From an uncultured Marinomonas sp. (GTDB lineage: Bacteria; Pseudomonadota; Gammaproteobacteria; Pseudomonadales; Marinomonadaceae), in NCBI GenBank assembly GCA_938009755.1, contig CALLIL010000036.1, positions 1 to 58,120 on the forward strand: 58,120 bases of DNA, written 5' to 3'. A program made the position numbers and the translations under genes. This document shows, piece after piece, positions 42,916 through 52,663 of the stretch. The notes under the pieces are model-generated. The model was not told where the DNA came from. It ran no database searches and worked only from the letters and a program-made list of their open reading frames with translations. Position 1 is the first letter of the stretch. Each line of letters opens with the position of its first letter.

Positions 42916-44730
42916 GTGAAAATGGTAAAAATGAAGGGCTGGGTATCCAAATTCAAACGCTATTCCTTATACGCTTTTATTTGTCTGGTCATCGCTATTG
43001 CCGCGGCGGTATTTGGTATCATTTCCTATACGAGCAATAATGCGCAGAGTGACAGTCGTCGCATCTTTGAAAGCTCTTTATGGAACACTCTGCAATTACA
43101 AATACAAATCTATCAATTTTCAAATCACCTATTGTCGTTAGACCAAGACAGCGATTCAGCCAACCATGAAGAAGTGTTTGCCCAATATGAAATACTCATG
43201 AGTCGCGTAGATCTATTAAGGGAAGGCGACGTAGGAAACCTCATTCGCGATTATGAAGAAGGTCGAATTACTCGATTATTAAATATTATTAACGGTGAGC
43301 TCGAATTACTCAGTTATCATACGTCCAAAGTAAGCCAAGGGGACATGTCTTATGCTCAAGAGCTGATGACACGCCTAAAGAAAATAGAGCTTCAATCTAA
43401 TGAACTTACGGCTTTGATAAACAAAGGAAGTACAGAATTCATAGAAAGAGAACACGAAACACTGCAAGCACGTTTGTTTTCTATTAAAGCCTTATCCGTT
43501 ATTTTGCTCATTGGCTTACTGCTTCTTTGTTTCCTAACGTTAAAAAAACTAACGGCGTTACGTAAAGCTAAGAAGCTCAATCGTAGTACGCATGAAAAAA
43601 TCAAAACTTTCTATGAAGATAGAGCCAATATTATCTCATTCATCCACCAAGAGATTCGCTCTCCCGCACACGCCATTTTAGGAATCGCTAAAAGATTGCA
43701 AAAATCAGCCAATATCGATTCACCACACGCCCTTTCTCTTCACCTAGAAGAGTCTGGACAACAACTTTTACAAACCATTGATATGGTGTCTGATTTCTCC
43801 CTCGTCGACGCCAATAAGCTCACCCTTAAGCCATCTACAAAAAACTTGCGCAAAGCGATTGAAGGTTTGCTCGAAACCCTCTCTCCTCAAATTTCTAGAA
43901 GATCCTTACAAAGCATTCTGTACGTTGATCCTGAGCTGCCAGCTTATGTCACACTTGATTTCGAGCGAGTCAAAGAAGTCATCACAGCCTTTATCCAAAA
44001 TGCCATTGCTCATACGCCTTCAGGCAGCATTAGTATTCACATTAGACCCACGACCATGAGCGTTCCAATTTCCCCACCATCACACAGCACGGGAGAAATA
44101 CGAATGCTACAAATTGTCATTAAAGACACAGGAAACGGAATACCTGTTCCTTTGCAAAACAACTTACGCCCTCATGCTTCAACATCAATTGAGAAGGAAC
44201 CGACGCTATTGAGCAGAGCGGGCTTTAATTTGGCTCTTTGTTACAAGTTGGTGTCGTTAATGAAAGGCGAAATACATTTCTCAAGCGATGCGAAAAATGG
44301 CAGTGAATTTTGGATTGATATCCCTTTTCATGTTGCAAATAATAAAGAATCAGCATTAGAAACATCAAACAACCGAATAAAAATAACCGCGAAACAGGCG
44401 TTATTAATAGAGGTCGACAACAATATTGCGCATATTATGAAGCATCAACTTGCTGAACTGGATATTGAAACAATACGGCTGACCACGACAAGCCACCAAA
44501 TACATAAATACGAAAACTACGACTTTATTATTCTGGGCAATATGACGTGGTCTGAATACAATGAAGCAGAAACCATTCAACAATGGAATCAACATAATAA
44601 ACCGATCATTCGTTATCAGACAGAAGCAAATAACGACCACAAGTCGAACATTGCTTCTATGGCATTTCCGCTAACGCAAAGCCAATTGGAAAAAGTGATA
44701 TCAAACACTTTTCACTCAAAAAAAGCATAA
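42916..44730 (+). CDS. Sensor histidine kinase with degenerate receiver domain
   Basis: A 604-residue membrane kinase starting at GTG 42916 with GGAG seven bases upstream. Two membrane segments (about 18-38 and 190-212) enclose a periplasmic helical region. The dimerisation domain has phosphoacceptor H244 in FIHQEIRSPAHAILG; the HATPase domain includes the G-box DTGNGIP. The C-terminus (about 490-600) resembles a receiver (KQALLIEVDNN, then DFIILGNMTWSEY), but glycine stands where the phosphorylated aspartate should be. Phosphate transfer must therefore go elsewhere, possibly to the Hpt protein encoded next. The molybdopterin-fold protein encoded upstream is the likely sensor partner. Confidence 0.8.
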   Translation: MKMVKMKGWVSKFKRYSLYAFICLVIAIAAAVFGIISYTSNNAQSDSRRIFESSLWNTLQLQIQIYQFSNHLLSLDQDSDSANHEEVFAQYEILMSRVDLLREGDVGNLIRDYEEGRITRLLNIINGELELLSYHTSKVSQGDMSYAQELMTRLKKIELQSNELTALINKGSTEFIEREHETLQARLFSIKALSVILLIGLLLLCFLTLKKLTALRKAKKLNRSTHEKIKTFYEDRANIISFIHQEIRSPAHAILGIAKRLQKSANIDSPHALSLHLEESGQQLLQTIDMVSDFSLVDANKLTLKPSTKNLRKAIEGLLETLSPQISRRSLQSILYVDPELPAYVTLDFERVKEVITAFIQNAIAHTPSGSISIHIRPTTMSVPISPPSHSTGEIRMLQIVIKDTGNGIPVPLQNNLRPHASTSIEKEPTLLSRAGFNLALCYKLVSLMKGEIHFSSDAKNGSEFWIDIPFHVANNKESALETSNNRIKITAKQALLIEVDNNIAHIMKHQLAELDIETIRLTTTSHQIHKYENYDFIILGNMTWSEYNEAETIQQWNQHNKPIIRYQTEANNDHKSNIASMAFPLTQSQLEKVISNTFHSKKA

Positions 44731-44746
44731 CTTGAAGGTAATGGAT

Positions 44747-45085
44747 ATGATGGACCAAACGCATTTAGACGATCTTTGTCGTCAACTAGGGAAATCCGTG
44801 ATCAATCAGGTACGATCAGTGTATGTCGAAGAAAGTATTAAAAAAATCGCTTTATTACATAACGCTTGGGAAGAAAAGAATTACACTGAAATTCGCTCCA
44901 TAAGCCATTCAATAAAGTCATCCAGCTTAAATATGGGGCTCTCCACTTTCTCAGATCTATGCAATCAATTAGAAGAGGCGTCATCCGCGCGTGATGGCGC
45001 TGTAGTAGAGCATATTATGAAAGGTTTTGAAGACTGTCATAAAGCGTCAATCGCTGCGCTAGAGAAGTATTTTTTAGGGCGCTAA
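44747..45085 (+). CDS. Hpt-domain phosphotransfer protein
   Basis: A 112-residue four-helix phosphotransfer protein. The Hpt motif is SHSIKSSSLNMGL, with phosphoacceptor H54, the K three residues on and the glycine nine residues after the H. The start at 44747 is chosen because AAGG lies about eight bases upstream; TTG 44732 and ATG 44741 are possible. It follows the kinase closely. No response regulator is adjacent, so the receiving regulator must be encoded elsewhere. Confidence 0.85.
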   Translation: MMDQTHLDDLCRQLGKSVINQVRSVYVEESIKKIALLHNAWEEKNYTEIRSISHSIKSSSLNMGLSTFSDLCNQLEEASSARDGAVVEHIMKGFEDCHKASIAALEKYFLGR

Positions 45086-45118
45086 AATGCACTTTCTAGC
45101 TAACAGCAGATGAACAAT

Positions 45119-45619
45119 CTAAAAATGCCAAGCAAAGTCTGTCGCTTTAACAAAGACGTTCACTAAGGCTTCTAGACCTTTCTGATCCTTTTCTGTGAAG
45201 CGATTAACGTTTGGACTGTCCATGTCGAAAACACCGATTAAGCGGCCTTCTACTAACACTGGAATCACCACTTCAGAGGCCGAATCTGCATCGCAAGCAA
45301 TGTGCCCTTCAAACGCGTGAACATCTTCAATGCGCTGTGTTTCAAGCGTCTCTGCGGCTTTACCACACACGCCTCGCCCAAAGGGAATTCGAGTGCAAGC
45401 GACTTTGCCAACATAAGGCCCAAGAACCAGCTCTTCTTCACGGGCAAAGTAAAAACCTGACCAATTTAAATCTGGCACCATTTGCATGATAAAGGCCGAC
45501 AGTTGCGCCGCGTTACAAATTAAATCCCGCTCTTCACTCAACAAGCCAGTCAGTTGAGATACAAGTTCTTGATAATACTCATCGGAAGAAACGTCAGTAG
45601 AAGCAGTGAAAGAAAACAT
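45119..45619 (-). CDS. msrC: Free methionine-(R)-sulfoxide reductase
   Basis: A 166-residue GAF-domain enzyme that reduces free L-methionine-(R)-sulfoxide, protecting against oxidative damage. The three characteristic cysteines are present in VACTRIPFG, GVCGKAA and HIACDADS, and the surrounding GPYVGKVACTRIPFGRGVCG block is nearly invariant in fRMsr proteins. Length is standard. Monocistronic, convergent with the signalling cassette. Confidence 0.93.
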   Translation of the reverse strand: MFSFTASTDVSSDEYYQELVSQLTGLLSEERDLICNAAQLSAFIMQMVPDLNWSGFYFAREEELVLGPYVGKVACTRIPFGRGVCGKAAETLETQRIEDVHAFEGHIACDADSASEVVIPVLVEGRLIGVFDMDSPNVNRFTEKDQKGLEALVNVFVKATDFAWHF

Positions 45620-45713
45620 GGCAGCCTAAATCATTATTTAAAAGAGAGACTAATAATAGGTAAGCTTAATGCTGGAGCCAAACAAATTTTGTTGAACAAA
45701 CAAGGAAAAGCCA

Positions 45714-45750
45714 TAAAAAAATAGCCGCTCTATAATGCAATAGAAACGGC
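45714..45750 (-). terminator. Intrinsic terminator of the pst-phoU operon
   Basis: On the reverse strand GCCG...CTAT and ATAG...CGGC pair with a small internal bulge, followed by TATTTTTTT. It lies 34 bases past the phoU stop. Confidence 0.75.
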
Positions 45751-45783
45751 CATTCGTTGAATCAAAAGACATAATCGGTCGTA

Positions 45784-46500
45784 TTAGTCTTTCTTAGTAA
45801 TCATATTTGAAAGATCACTTGCTGATACGTGACGCACGTTGACGCCTTTCACCATGAAGATCAAATGTTGACAAGTATGACGCGCATGATCGGCAATACG
45901 TTCAAGAGAGCGCAAAACCCAAATCACATTCATAACACGAGAAATACTGCGTGGATCTTCCATCATGTAAGTCACCAAAGAGCGCATAGACGCTTCATAT
46001 TCTTGGTCTACACGACGGTCTTTTTCAGCCACTTTAATCGCCGCTTCAATGTCCAAGCGCGCGTAAGCATCAAGCGTATCGTGCACCATGCGAGAGACCA
46101 TTTGACCAATACGGTCGATCTCAACGTAACCTCGTGGAGATTCACCTTCTTCGATCAAGCTCAACGCCATGCGAGCGACTTTCTTCGCTTCGTCACCCAT
46201 ACGCTCTAATTCGCCTACCGCTTTACTGATAGACACGATCATACGTAAATCAGACGCTGCCGGTTGGCGAATCGCTAGAATACGGTTACATTCGTCGTCG
46301 ATTAAACCGTCTAGCTCGTTCACTATTTTATCTTGTGCTTTTACTTTCTCAGCCAATTCACCATTGCTTTCTAGTAAAGCTTGTAGGGCGTCTTGTACTT
46401 GATTTTCAACCACGCCACCCATGGTTAGAAAGTGTTGACGAAGTGCTTCTAGCTCTTTGTTAAACTGCTGAGAAATATGATCCGTTGTAAATTCTTGCAT
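45784..46500 (-). CDS. phoU: Phosphate signalling protein PhoU
   Basis: A 238-residue peripheral membrane protein that couples the Pst transporter to PhoR and keeps the Pho regulon off in high phosphate. Two PhoU repeats with acidic metal-binding clusters are visible, around DGLIDDECNRILAIRQPAASDLRMI and around EASMRSLVTYMMEDPRSISRVMNV, each with the E/D-x-x-x-D pattern. Length equals E. coli PhoU (241). Last gene of the operon. Confidence 0.96.
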   Translation of the reverse strand: MQEFTTDHISQQFNKELEALRQHFLTMGGVVENQVQDALQALLESNGELAEKVKAQDKIVNELDGLIDDECNRILAIRQPAASDLRMIVSISKAVGELERMGDEAKKVARMALSLIEEGESPRGYVEIDRIGQMVSRMVHDTLDAYARLDIEAAIKVAEKDRRVDQEYEASMRSLVTYMMEDPRSISRVMNVIWVLRSLERIADHARHTCQHLIFMVKGVNVRHVSASDLSNMITKKD

Positions 46501-46517
46501 GTTACTCCCCTCCGCCT

Positions 46518-47348
46518 CTAGCCGTAACGACCAGTAATGTAATCTTCAGTTTGTTGCTTACTTGGGTTAGTAAACAAAGAATTGGTATCGCCAAACTCAA
46601 TCAAATCACCCATGTACATAAACGCAGTGTAATCAGACACACGCGCCGCCTGTTGCATATTGTGCGTTACGATGGCAATGGTGAAATCTTTCTTCAACTC
46701 ATGGATCAACTCTTCAATTTTCAATGTCGAGATTGGGTCCAAGGCAGAAGCAGGTTCATCCAACAACAACACTTCAGGCTTCACGGCAACGGTGCGCGCA
46801 ATTACCAAACGTTGTTGCTGACCACCAGACATACCAAGCGCACTTTCATGAAGACGGTCTTTCACTTCGTCCCACAAAGCCGCTGAACGTAATGCCCACT
46901 CAACAGTTTCATCAATCACACGCTTTTTGTTAATGCCTTGGATACGTAAGCCATAAGCCACGTTTTCATAAATGCTTTTTGGGAACGGGTTTGGCTTTTG
47001 GAACACCATACCAACGCGACGACGCAATTCTGCAACGTCAGTGCCTTTTGCATAAATATTGCTGTCATGTAGGTTGATTTCGCCCGTAATGCGGCAGCTG
47101 TCTACCAAGTCATTCATGCGGTTGAAACAACGTAACAATGTGGATTTACCACAACCAGAAGGCCCGATAAACGCCGTTACTTTCTTCTCAGGGATAACCA
47201 TGTCCACGCCTTTCAGCGCTTCTTTTTCGCCGTAATAAAGGTGCAAGTCCTTTACAGAAAGGCAAACGGTTTCGTCTTCAATGCGCAAAGCTTGTTGGCT
47301 ACGCTGCATTGCTGAAATATCAATTGAGTGTGTTTTTTCTTCGCTCAT
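46518..47348 (-). CDS. pstB: Phosphate ABC transporter ATPase PstB
   Basis: A 276-residue ATPase of the high-affinity phosphate importer: Walker [11 protein letters not shown]-loop [21 protein letters not shown] (typical of PstB), signature [14 protein letters not shown] and Walker [17 protein letters not shown]. The N-terminal extension of about 15 residues beyond the E. coli form is usual in this group. It is followed by phoU after 17 bases. Confidence 0.97.
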   Translation of the reverse strand: MSEEKTHSIDISAMQRSQQALRIEDETVCLSVKDLHLYYGEKEALKGVDMVIPEKKVTAFIGPSGCGKSTLLRCFNRMNDLVDSCRITGEINLHDSNIYAKGTDVAELRRRVGMVFQKPNPFPKSIYENVAYGLRIQGINKKRVIDETVEWALRSAALWDEVKDRLHESALGMSGGQQQRLVIARTVAVKPEVLLLDEPASALDPISTLKIEELIHELKKDFTIAIVTHNMQQAARVSDYTAFMYMGDLIEFGDTNSLFTNPSKQQTEDYITGRYG

Positions 47349-47365
47349 AATCTTTTCTTCTCCGC

Positions 47366-49081
47366 TTACATTTCTAGCGATTTGTATTTTTCACGTAGGT
47401 GATTTCGAATCGTTACTGCTGAGAAATTCAACAAGGCAATAACCATCACAAGTAATAACGCTGTAGCATAAACAAGTGGTCGCGCTGCTTCCACGTTCGG
47501 GCTTTGGAAACCCACATCATAGATATGGAAGCCTAAGTGCATGAACTTCTGATCTAAATGAATGAATGGGTAGTTTCCATCAAGAGGCAAGGTCGGAGCC
47601 AGTTTTACCACACCAACCAACATCAAAGGAGCCACCTCACCCGCGGCACGAGCCACAGCCAAAATAACGCCCGTCATGATCGCAGGACTCGCCATCGGCA
47701 AAACAACACGCCATAGTGTTTCGGCTTTGGTTGCACCTAACGCCAAGCTGCCTTCACGAACGTTACGCGGAATACGAGACAAACCTTCTTCTGTCGCCAC
47801 GATAACCACAGGCACAGTTAACAATGCCAAAGTAATCGATGCCCACATCAAACCACCGGTACCAAAGGTTGGTGACGGCAAGGCTTCTGGGAAAAACGCT
47901 TCGTCGATTCCTGAACCCAAAAAGTAGATAAAGAAACCCAAGCCGAAGACACCGTAAACAATAGAAGGCACGCCTGCTAAGTTGTTTACCGCGATACGAA
48001 TGACACGAGTAATAACCCCTTGCTTTGCGTATTCACGAAGGTAAACCGCCGCCACAACACCGAAAGGAGTAACCAACACCGTCATCAACAATACCATCAT
48101 TACGGTACCGAAGATCGCAGGGAAAACCCCACCTTCTGTGTTCGCTTCACGAGGGTCATCTGTTAGGAATTCCCATACCTTATTGAAGTAGAAACCCAAC
48201 TTAGCAAAAACGCCCATCGCATTCGGACGGAAAGCGTGAACAATTTTCGATACTTGAATGTCATGTACCGTGCCGTCCATTACCTGAACAGTAAACGAGT
48301 CACGATTGATCTGCTGATAAAGCGCCGCCAAAGTTGACTGTAAGCCTTTATATTCTTCATCGTATTGTGAACGTTCAGCCGCAAGGTCAGCTTCTGCTGC
48401 TGGCGTTAAATCGCCACTTAGCTCAAGACGACGTTGCTTAAGACGAATACGCTCAAGGGCATGGTTAATTTTACCAATGTCGCCTTTTTCGATGTCTTTG
48501 ATTTCATCGTGAATTTGAGACGCACGCTCAATACTTGCTTCAAAGGCCGCCCACGTTGCCAAGGCAGAATCCGTCGGCGTTAAATCTGTCGTTTCCGACA
48601 CAACCTGTCCGTCTTCTTTTACCGACATAAGGTAACCGTAAAGGTTGCCCCATTCATGGCGTTCAGCCGCAAACAGCATCTCAGGTGTTTGAATGTCGCT
48701 TAAGTACTTATCCAGAACCCAACCGAAATCCGCACCGTATACATCGCGGTTACCCATTTTCAACAAAGTACGTTGCAAAATCGCATCGCCATCGTCCGGA
48801 AGGTTAACACCCGCTTCACGAAGCTGAGCAGAAGTTACGTCAACACTCTCTACACGCTCAGCCGCAACCGTGTACGGTTTTTCACCCGGCAATGAATACG
48901 TCGCTTGCATGACATCCGCAGGCCAAAAATGCCCTAAACCACGAACCGCAATCAACAACAATAAACCCACAACCATGATGACCGAAATCGCCACAGCGCC
49001 TGCATTTAGCCACACCCATGGATCGCCAGATTTAAACCACTCGGATACGGACTTCTTTTCCATTTTAATTTCGCTACTCAT
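47366..49081 (-). CDS. pstA: Phosphate ABC permease PstA, long form
   Basis: A 571-residue permease, about twice the E. coli length (296). The core permease domain is in the C-terminal half (about 325-565), with six membrane segments and the EAA loop [29 protein letters not shown]. The N-terminal half has one membrane segment (about 30-50) and a large periplasmic insert (about 60-310) with a coiled-coil region around residues 190-245. A long PstA with this extra domain is known from Pseudomonas and relatives. The start overlaps the pstC stop (TAATG). Confidence 0.92.
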   Translation of the reverse strand: MSSEIKMEKKSVSEWFKSGDPWVWLNAGAVAISVIMVVGLLLLIAVRGLGHFWPADVMQATYSLPGEKPYTVAAERVESVDVTSAQLREAGVNLPDDGDAILQRTLLKMGNRDVYGADFGWVLDKYLSDIQTPEMLFAAERHEWGNLYGYLMSVKEDGQVVSETTDLTPTDSALATWAAFEASIERASQIHDEIKDIEKGDIGKINHALERIRLKQRRLELSGDLTPAAEADLAAERSQYDEEYKGLQSTLAALYQQINRDSFTVQVMDGTVHDIQVSKIVHAFRPNAMGVFAKLGFYFNKVWEFLTDDPREANTEGGVFPAIFGTVMMVLLMTVLVTPFGVVAAVYLREYAKQGVITRVIRIAVNNLAGVPSIVYGVFGLGFFIYFLGSGIDEAFFPEALPSPTFGTGGLMWASITLALLTVPVVIVATEEGLSRIPRNVREGSLALGATKAETLWRVVLPMASPAIMTGVILAVARAAGEVAPLMLVGVVKLAPTLPLDGNYPFIHLDQKFMHLGFHIYDVGFQSPNVEAARPLVYATALLLVMVIALLNFSAVTIRNHLREKYKSLEM

Positions 49082-51339
49082 TACAATGACCCGTATTTTT
49101 TGCGTAGGTGCTGACGCACGGTTTCAGCGATCGTATTCACTATAAAAGTGAAGATAAACAGAACAAACGCTGCCAAGAATAAGATACGGTAATGTGAACT
49201 TCCCACTTCAGATTCTGGTACTTCCACGGCAAGGTTCGCCGCCAAGGTACGCATACCCTCAAAGATATTGAAGTCCATAATTGGTGTGTTACCTGTCGCC
49301 ATAAGAACGATCATGGTTTCACCTACCGCACGACCCATACCAATCATTACAGCCGAGAAAATACCTGGGCTTGCTGTTGGTAAAACAACGCGAGTCATGG
49401 TTTGCCAGTAAGTCGCACCCAAAGCCAACGAACCTTGAGTTAATGCTTTTGGTACACTGAAAATGGCATCTTCCGTGATAGAGAAGATTGTCGGAATAAC
49501 CGCAAAGCCCATGGCAAACCCAACGACAAGAGCGTTACGCTGGTCGAACGTAATACCAAGATCATGAGTAATCCAGCCACGAATATTGCCGCCAAAGAAG
49601 TTCAACTCAATGACAGGGCTCATCGCCAAACAGAACCACGCCAAGAAAATGATCACAGGGATTAAGACCAATGGCTGCCAACCTTCAGGAACCAACCAAC
49701 GAAGCTTCGTCGGTAAACGAGACCAAAGGTAAGCAAACAACAAAATACCAACTGGTAAGACAACCAAGATACTAAAGGTTGCTGCCAAGTTTTCTTCTAA
49801 GAAAGGCGCGAAGAATAAACCCGCTAAGAAACCAAGAATAACCGTTGGTAGCGCTTCCATTAGCTCGATCACAGGCTTGATCTTACGACGCAAGGCTGGT
49901 GCCATGAAGTAAGCCGTGTAGATCGCACCACAAATTGCCAAAGGCACCGCCATCAACATGGCGTAGAAAGCGGCTTTTAACGTACCAAATGCCAAAGGCA
50001 TTAAGCTGTATTTTGGTTCAAAGTCGTTGTTCGCTGCAGAAGACTGCCAAGTGTATGTTGGCTCAGGGTAACTTTCGTACCAAACCTGTCCCCACAAAGA
50101 CGACCAAGACACTTCTGGGTGTTCGTTATCCACATAGTAAAAGTGCATACCTTTACTATCTTCTAATAACAAACCATTGGCACGAGGCGAGAAGCTGATC
50201 AAGCGCGCGGTTTCGTCACTTAATTGCTCATCAATCACTTTACGAGTCGAAGTGGCATTGTAGATGGCCACAACACCGTTATCGTCCAGTGTCGCGAAGC
50301 CTTTACGACGCTGTTCCATGGCCACATCAACCAAAGCATTGGGTTGTTGTACATCACGGATAAAATGCAGTTTCTCTTCGTTGGTTTCATCATCTCGAAC
50401 GTTAAACCATTGGCTCACACGCCCAGAAGAATCTGCGACCATGACAGAAGTCTGACCCACCAAATAGCTCATGGAAACCAGTTCAGCATTCTCAGCCACT
50501 AATGACGCGCTGTCTTTTAAGCTGATGTTATCGAAGTCGCGTAGGTCAAATTCACTGAACTCACCTGAATGTGTCGCCACATACAAAGAACGCTGATTTC
50601 CGCTAATCAGTAAGCTTTTAATGTCTGCGATAAAAGGAATGGCTTCACGCTGCTCAGTCAACTCAACTTCTTCTGTGATGAAGTTAACATCTTTAGTGAC
50701 TTGTAAAATGGCGCTTTGAGTCGCACCCGATGCCGCGATGGTTAAACCGTCTTCACTGTCACGAACCGCCAATTTTTCAATCGAAAAATTAGCCACATCA
50801 ATCGCTTCTTCACCATAAGGGTATTCAACAAAAGGCGTGATTAAACGTGTTCCATCAGGGTAAGAAATTCGGTAACCGTGTTTTTTAATAACCACTTTAC
50901 CGTCAGCGTAACCAAACGCCAGTAAACGACTTGTGTCCGATTCAACCGCAAAACTCGTCACCGCTTGTGCGCGTGCGTTTTCAACAGTCTCAATGACGGA
51001 ACCATCTGCAATAGAAAAGAATACGATGCTGCCATTAGAGGCAACGCGCATACCAATTTCAGATTGTTCTTCCGTGGTTAAATAAAGGCTTTCACCTTCA
51101 CTTTGCGCTGGCAAAGAATAGCTTGCCTTAGGGTCGATAGAAGCACCTGAAAATAATGGTGCAACTTCATAAAGGAGATAGAAACAGATCAGCAGTACAG
51201 CAAGAATTACACTACTACCGCCGATAGCAATCCCCATTCCAGCCACTTTGTCTTTCAGGGCTCGAAGTTTGCGATGACGCTTCAAAGCTGGCGTGTTGAA
51301 ATCCAGCTCAGGCATCTGATGGTCAGTTGGTTTAGTCAT
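49081..51339 (-). CDS. pstC: Phosphate ABC permease PstC with large periplasmic domain
   Basis: A 752-residue permease against 319 in E. coli. One membrane segment near residue 45 is followed by about 380 residues of periplasmic domain with repeated strands suggestive of a WD40-like beta-propeller (GSIVFFSIADGSVIETVEN, AFGYADGKVVIKKHG, MVADSSGRVSQWFNV, ATLDDNGVVAIYNAT). The permease core is at about 450-745, with the EAA loop [27 protein letters not shown]. It forms the transmembrane pore with PstA. A hairpin lies between it and pstS. Confidence 0.92.
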   Translation of the reverse strand: MTKPTDHQMPELDFNTPALKRHRKLRALKDKVAGMGIAIGGSSVILAVLLICFYLLYEVAPLFSGASIDPKASYSLPAQSEGESLYLTTEEQSEIGMRVASNGSIVFFSIADGSVIETVENARAQAVTSFAVESDTSRLLAFGYADGKVVIKKHGYRISYPDGTRLITPFVEYPYGEEAIDVANFSIEKLAVRDSEDGLTIAASGATQSAILQVTKDVNFITEEVELTEQREAIPFIADIKSLLISGNQRSLYVATHSGEFSEFDLRDFDNISLKDSASLVAENAELVSMSYLVGQTSVMVADSSGRVSQWFNVRDDETNEEKLHFIRDVQQPNALVDVAMEQRRKGFATLDDNGVVAIYNATSTRKVIDEQLSDETARLISFSPRANGLLLEDSKGMHFYYVDNEHPEVSWSSLWGQVWYESYPEPTYTWQSSAANNDFEPKYSLMPLAFGTLKAAFYAMLMAVPLAICGAIYTAYFMAPALRRKIKPVIELMEALPTVILGFLAGLFFAPFLEENLAATFSILVVLPVGILLFAYLWSRLPTKLRWLVPEGWQPLVLIPVIIFLAWFCLAMSPVIELNFFGGNIRGWITHDLGITFDQRNALVVGFAMGFAVIPTIFSITEDAIFSVPKALTQGSLALGATYWQTMTRVVLPTASPGIFSAVMIGMGRAVGETMIVLMATGNTPIMDFNIFEGMRTLAANLAVEVPESEVGSSHYRILFLAAFVLFIFTFIVNTIAETVRQHLRKKYGSL

Positions 51340-51391
51340 CCGAATTCATCTTTTTTGTGTGACAATTTTATGACAACGAGAAAGTAGCAAA

Positions 51392-51420
51392 AAGCAGGAG
51401 AGCGTTATGCTGTCCTGCTT
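51392..51420 (-). other. Intercistronic hairpin between pstS and pstC
   Basis: AAGCAGGAGAGC and GCTGTCCTGCTT pair at 11 of 12 positions with a five-base loop. On the transcribed strand no T-run follows, so it probably stabilises pstS message and reduces read-through into pstC. Confidence 0.65.
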
Positions 51421-51448
51421 AGGGCTTATTCAATGTCGCTTAGCCTAC

Positions 51449-52417
51449 TTATTTAATACCTAGCGTTTTCAGGTATTTGTCAGCCACTTTCGCTGGTAGA
51501 GGTACGTAACCGTCTTTTACAACAACCTCTTGACCCATTTTCGAAAGAACCATTTTAACGAATTCACGTTGTAGTGGTGCTAATGGCTTGTTCGGCGCTT
51601 TGTTTACGTAAACGTAAAGGAAGCGAGAAAGTGGGTATTTGCCAGTCGCCGCGTTTGCTGGCGTTGCTTCGATCAACTTGCCACCTTCTTTCTTAGAAAG
51701 AGGTAAAGCACGTACAGAAGACGTTTTGTAACCGATACCAGAGTAACCAATACCGTTAAGTGATGTAGAAACAGACTGTACAACAGACGCAGAACCAGGC
51801 TGCTCGTTTACAGAGTTTTTGAAGTCACCTTTGAAAAGTGCGTTTGACTTGAAGTAACCATAAGTACCAGATACTGAGTTACGACCAAACAATTGAACAT
51901 CACGGTTAGTCCAAGCGCCAGTTAAGCCCGCTTTACCCCAGTTAGTGATGTCTTCGCTGTGTCCACCTTTACGAGTAGAAGAGAAGATTGCATCTACTTC
52001 AGGAAGAGACAAACCTTTTACTGGGTTATCTTTGTGTACGAAAACCGCTAGCGCGTCGATTGCTACTGGAATAGCAGTAGGCTTGTAGCCGAATTTTTTC
52101 TCGAATGCTGCAATTTCTTTGTCTTTCATTGTACGAGACATAGGACCGAAGTTAGATGTGCCTTCAGTCAACGCTGGTGGCGCAGTAGAAGAACCAGCCG
52201 CTTGAATTTGGATGTTTACATTTGGGTATAAACGTTTGAAGTCTTCTGCCCACAATGTCATAAGATTGGCTAACGTATCAGAACCAACACTTGAAATGTT
52301 TCCAGATACACCACTTGCTTTCGAGTAAGAAATCAAACCTGCGTCTACATCTGCAACAGCGTTAACAGAAACGCCCATTGCTGCAGCTACTGCCAAACTT
52401 GCAACTAGTTTTTTCAT
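51449..52417 (-). CDS. pstS: Phosphate-binding protein PstS
   Basis: Periplasmic phosphate-binding protein, 322 residues from the ATG at 52417, where the signal peptide [22 protein letters not shown] begins; the nine-codon longer frame lacks one. The family motifs are present: [42 protein letters not shown] and [18 protein letters not shown], the last two forming phosphate-binding loops. First gene of pstSCAB-phoU. A Pho box lies about 80 bases upstream. Confidence 0.95.
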   Translation of the reverse strand: MKKLVASLAVAAAMGVSVNAVADVDAGLISYSKASGVSGNISSVGSDTLANLMTLWAEDFKRLYPNVNIQIQAAGSSTAPPALTEGTSNFGPMSRTMKDKEIAAFEKKFGYKPTAIPVAIDALAVFVHKDNPVKGLSLPEVDAIFSSTRKGGHSEDITNWGKAGLTGAWTNRDVQLFGRNSVSGTYGYFKSNALFKGDFKNSVNEQPGSASVVQSVSTSLNGIGYSGIGYKTSSVRALPLSKKEGGKLIEATPANAATGKYPLSRFLYVYVNKAPNKPLAPLQREFVKMVLSKMGQEVVVKDGYVPLPAKVADKYLKTLGIK

Positions 52418-52497
52418 CACATAAACCCCAATGGTTATAGTCAAAAATTAATGAGCGGCTGCTCATATCTCGTTCGATGGTGAGTACTATAAAAAAG

Positions 52498-52519
52498 GTG
52501 TGTGACAGTAATGTTACAC
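52498..52519 (-). promoter_or_regulatory. Pho box upstream of pstS
   Basis: Read on the reverse strand, GTGTAACATTA and CTGTCACACAC are two adjacent 11-base repeats related to the PhoB consensus; the second is the better match. It is about 80 bases upstream of the pstS start codon, suitable for activation of the pst operon by phosphorylated PhoB. Confidence 0.7.
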
Positions 52520-52663
52520 AGTGAAATATTTCGAAATAAAACCGTAAATAATTTCTAAGAAGGAAAGAAGGGCTTGTTTAAAGGAGGTCAAATTCTCTTT
52601 ACGCTCATTAGTCTAGCGGTAAGCGACACGCCAGTTTCATGACGTTATCGTTTTCTACAGATG

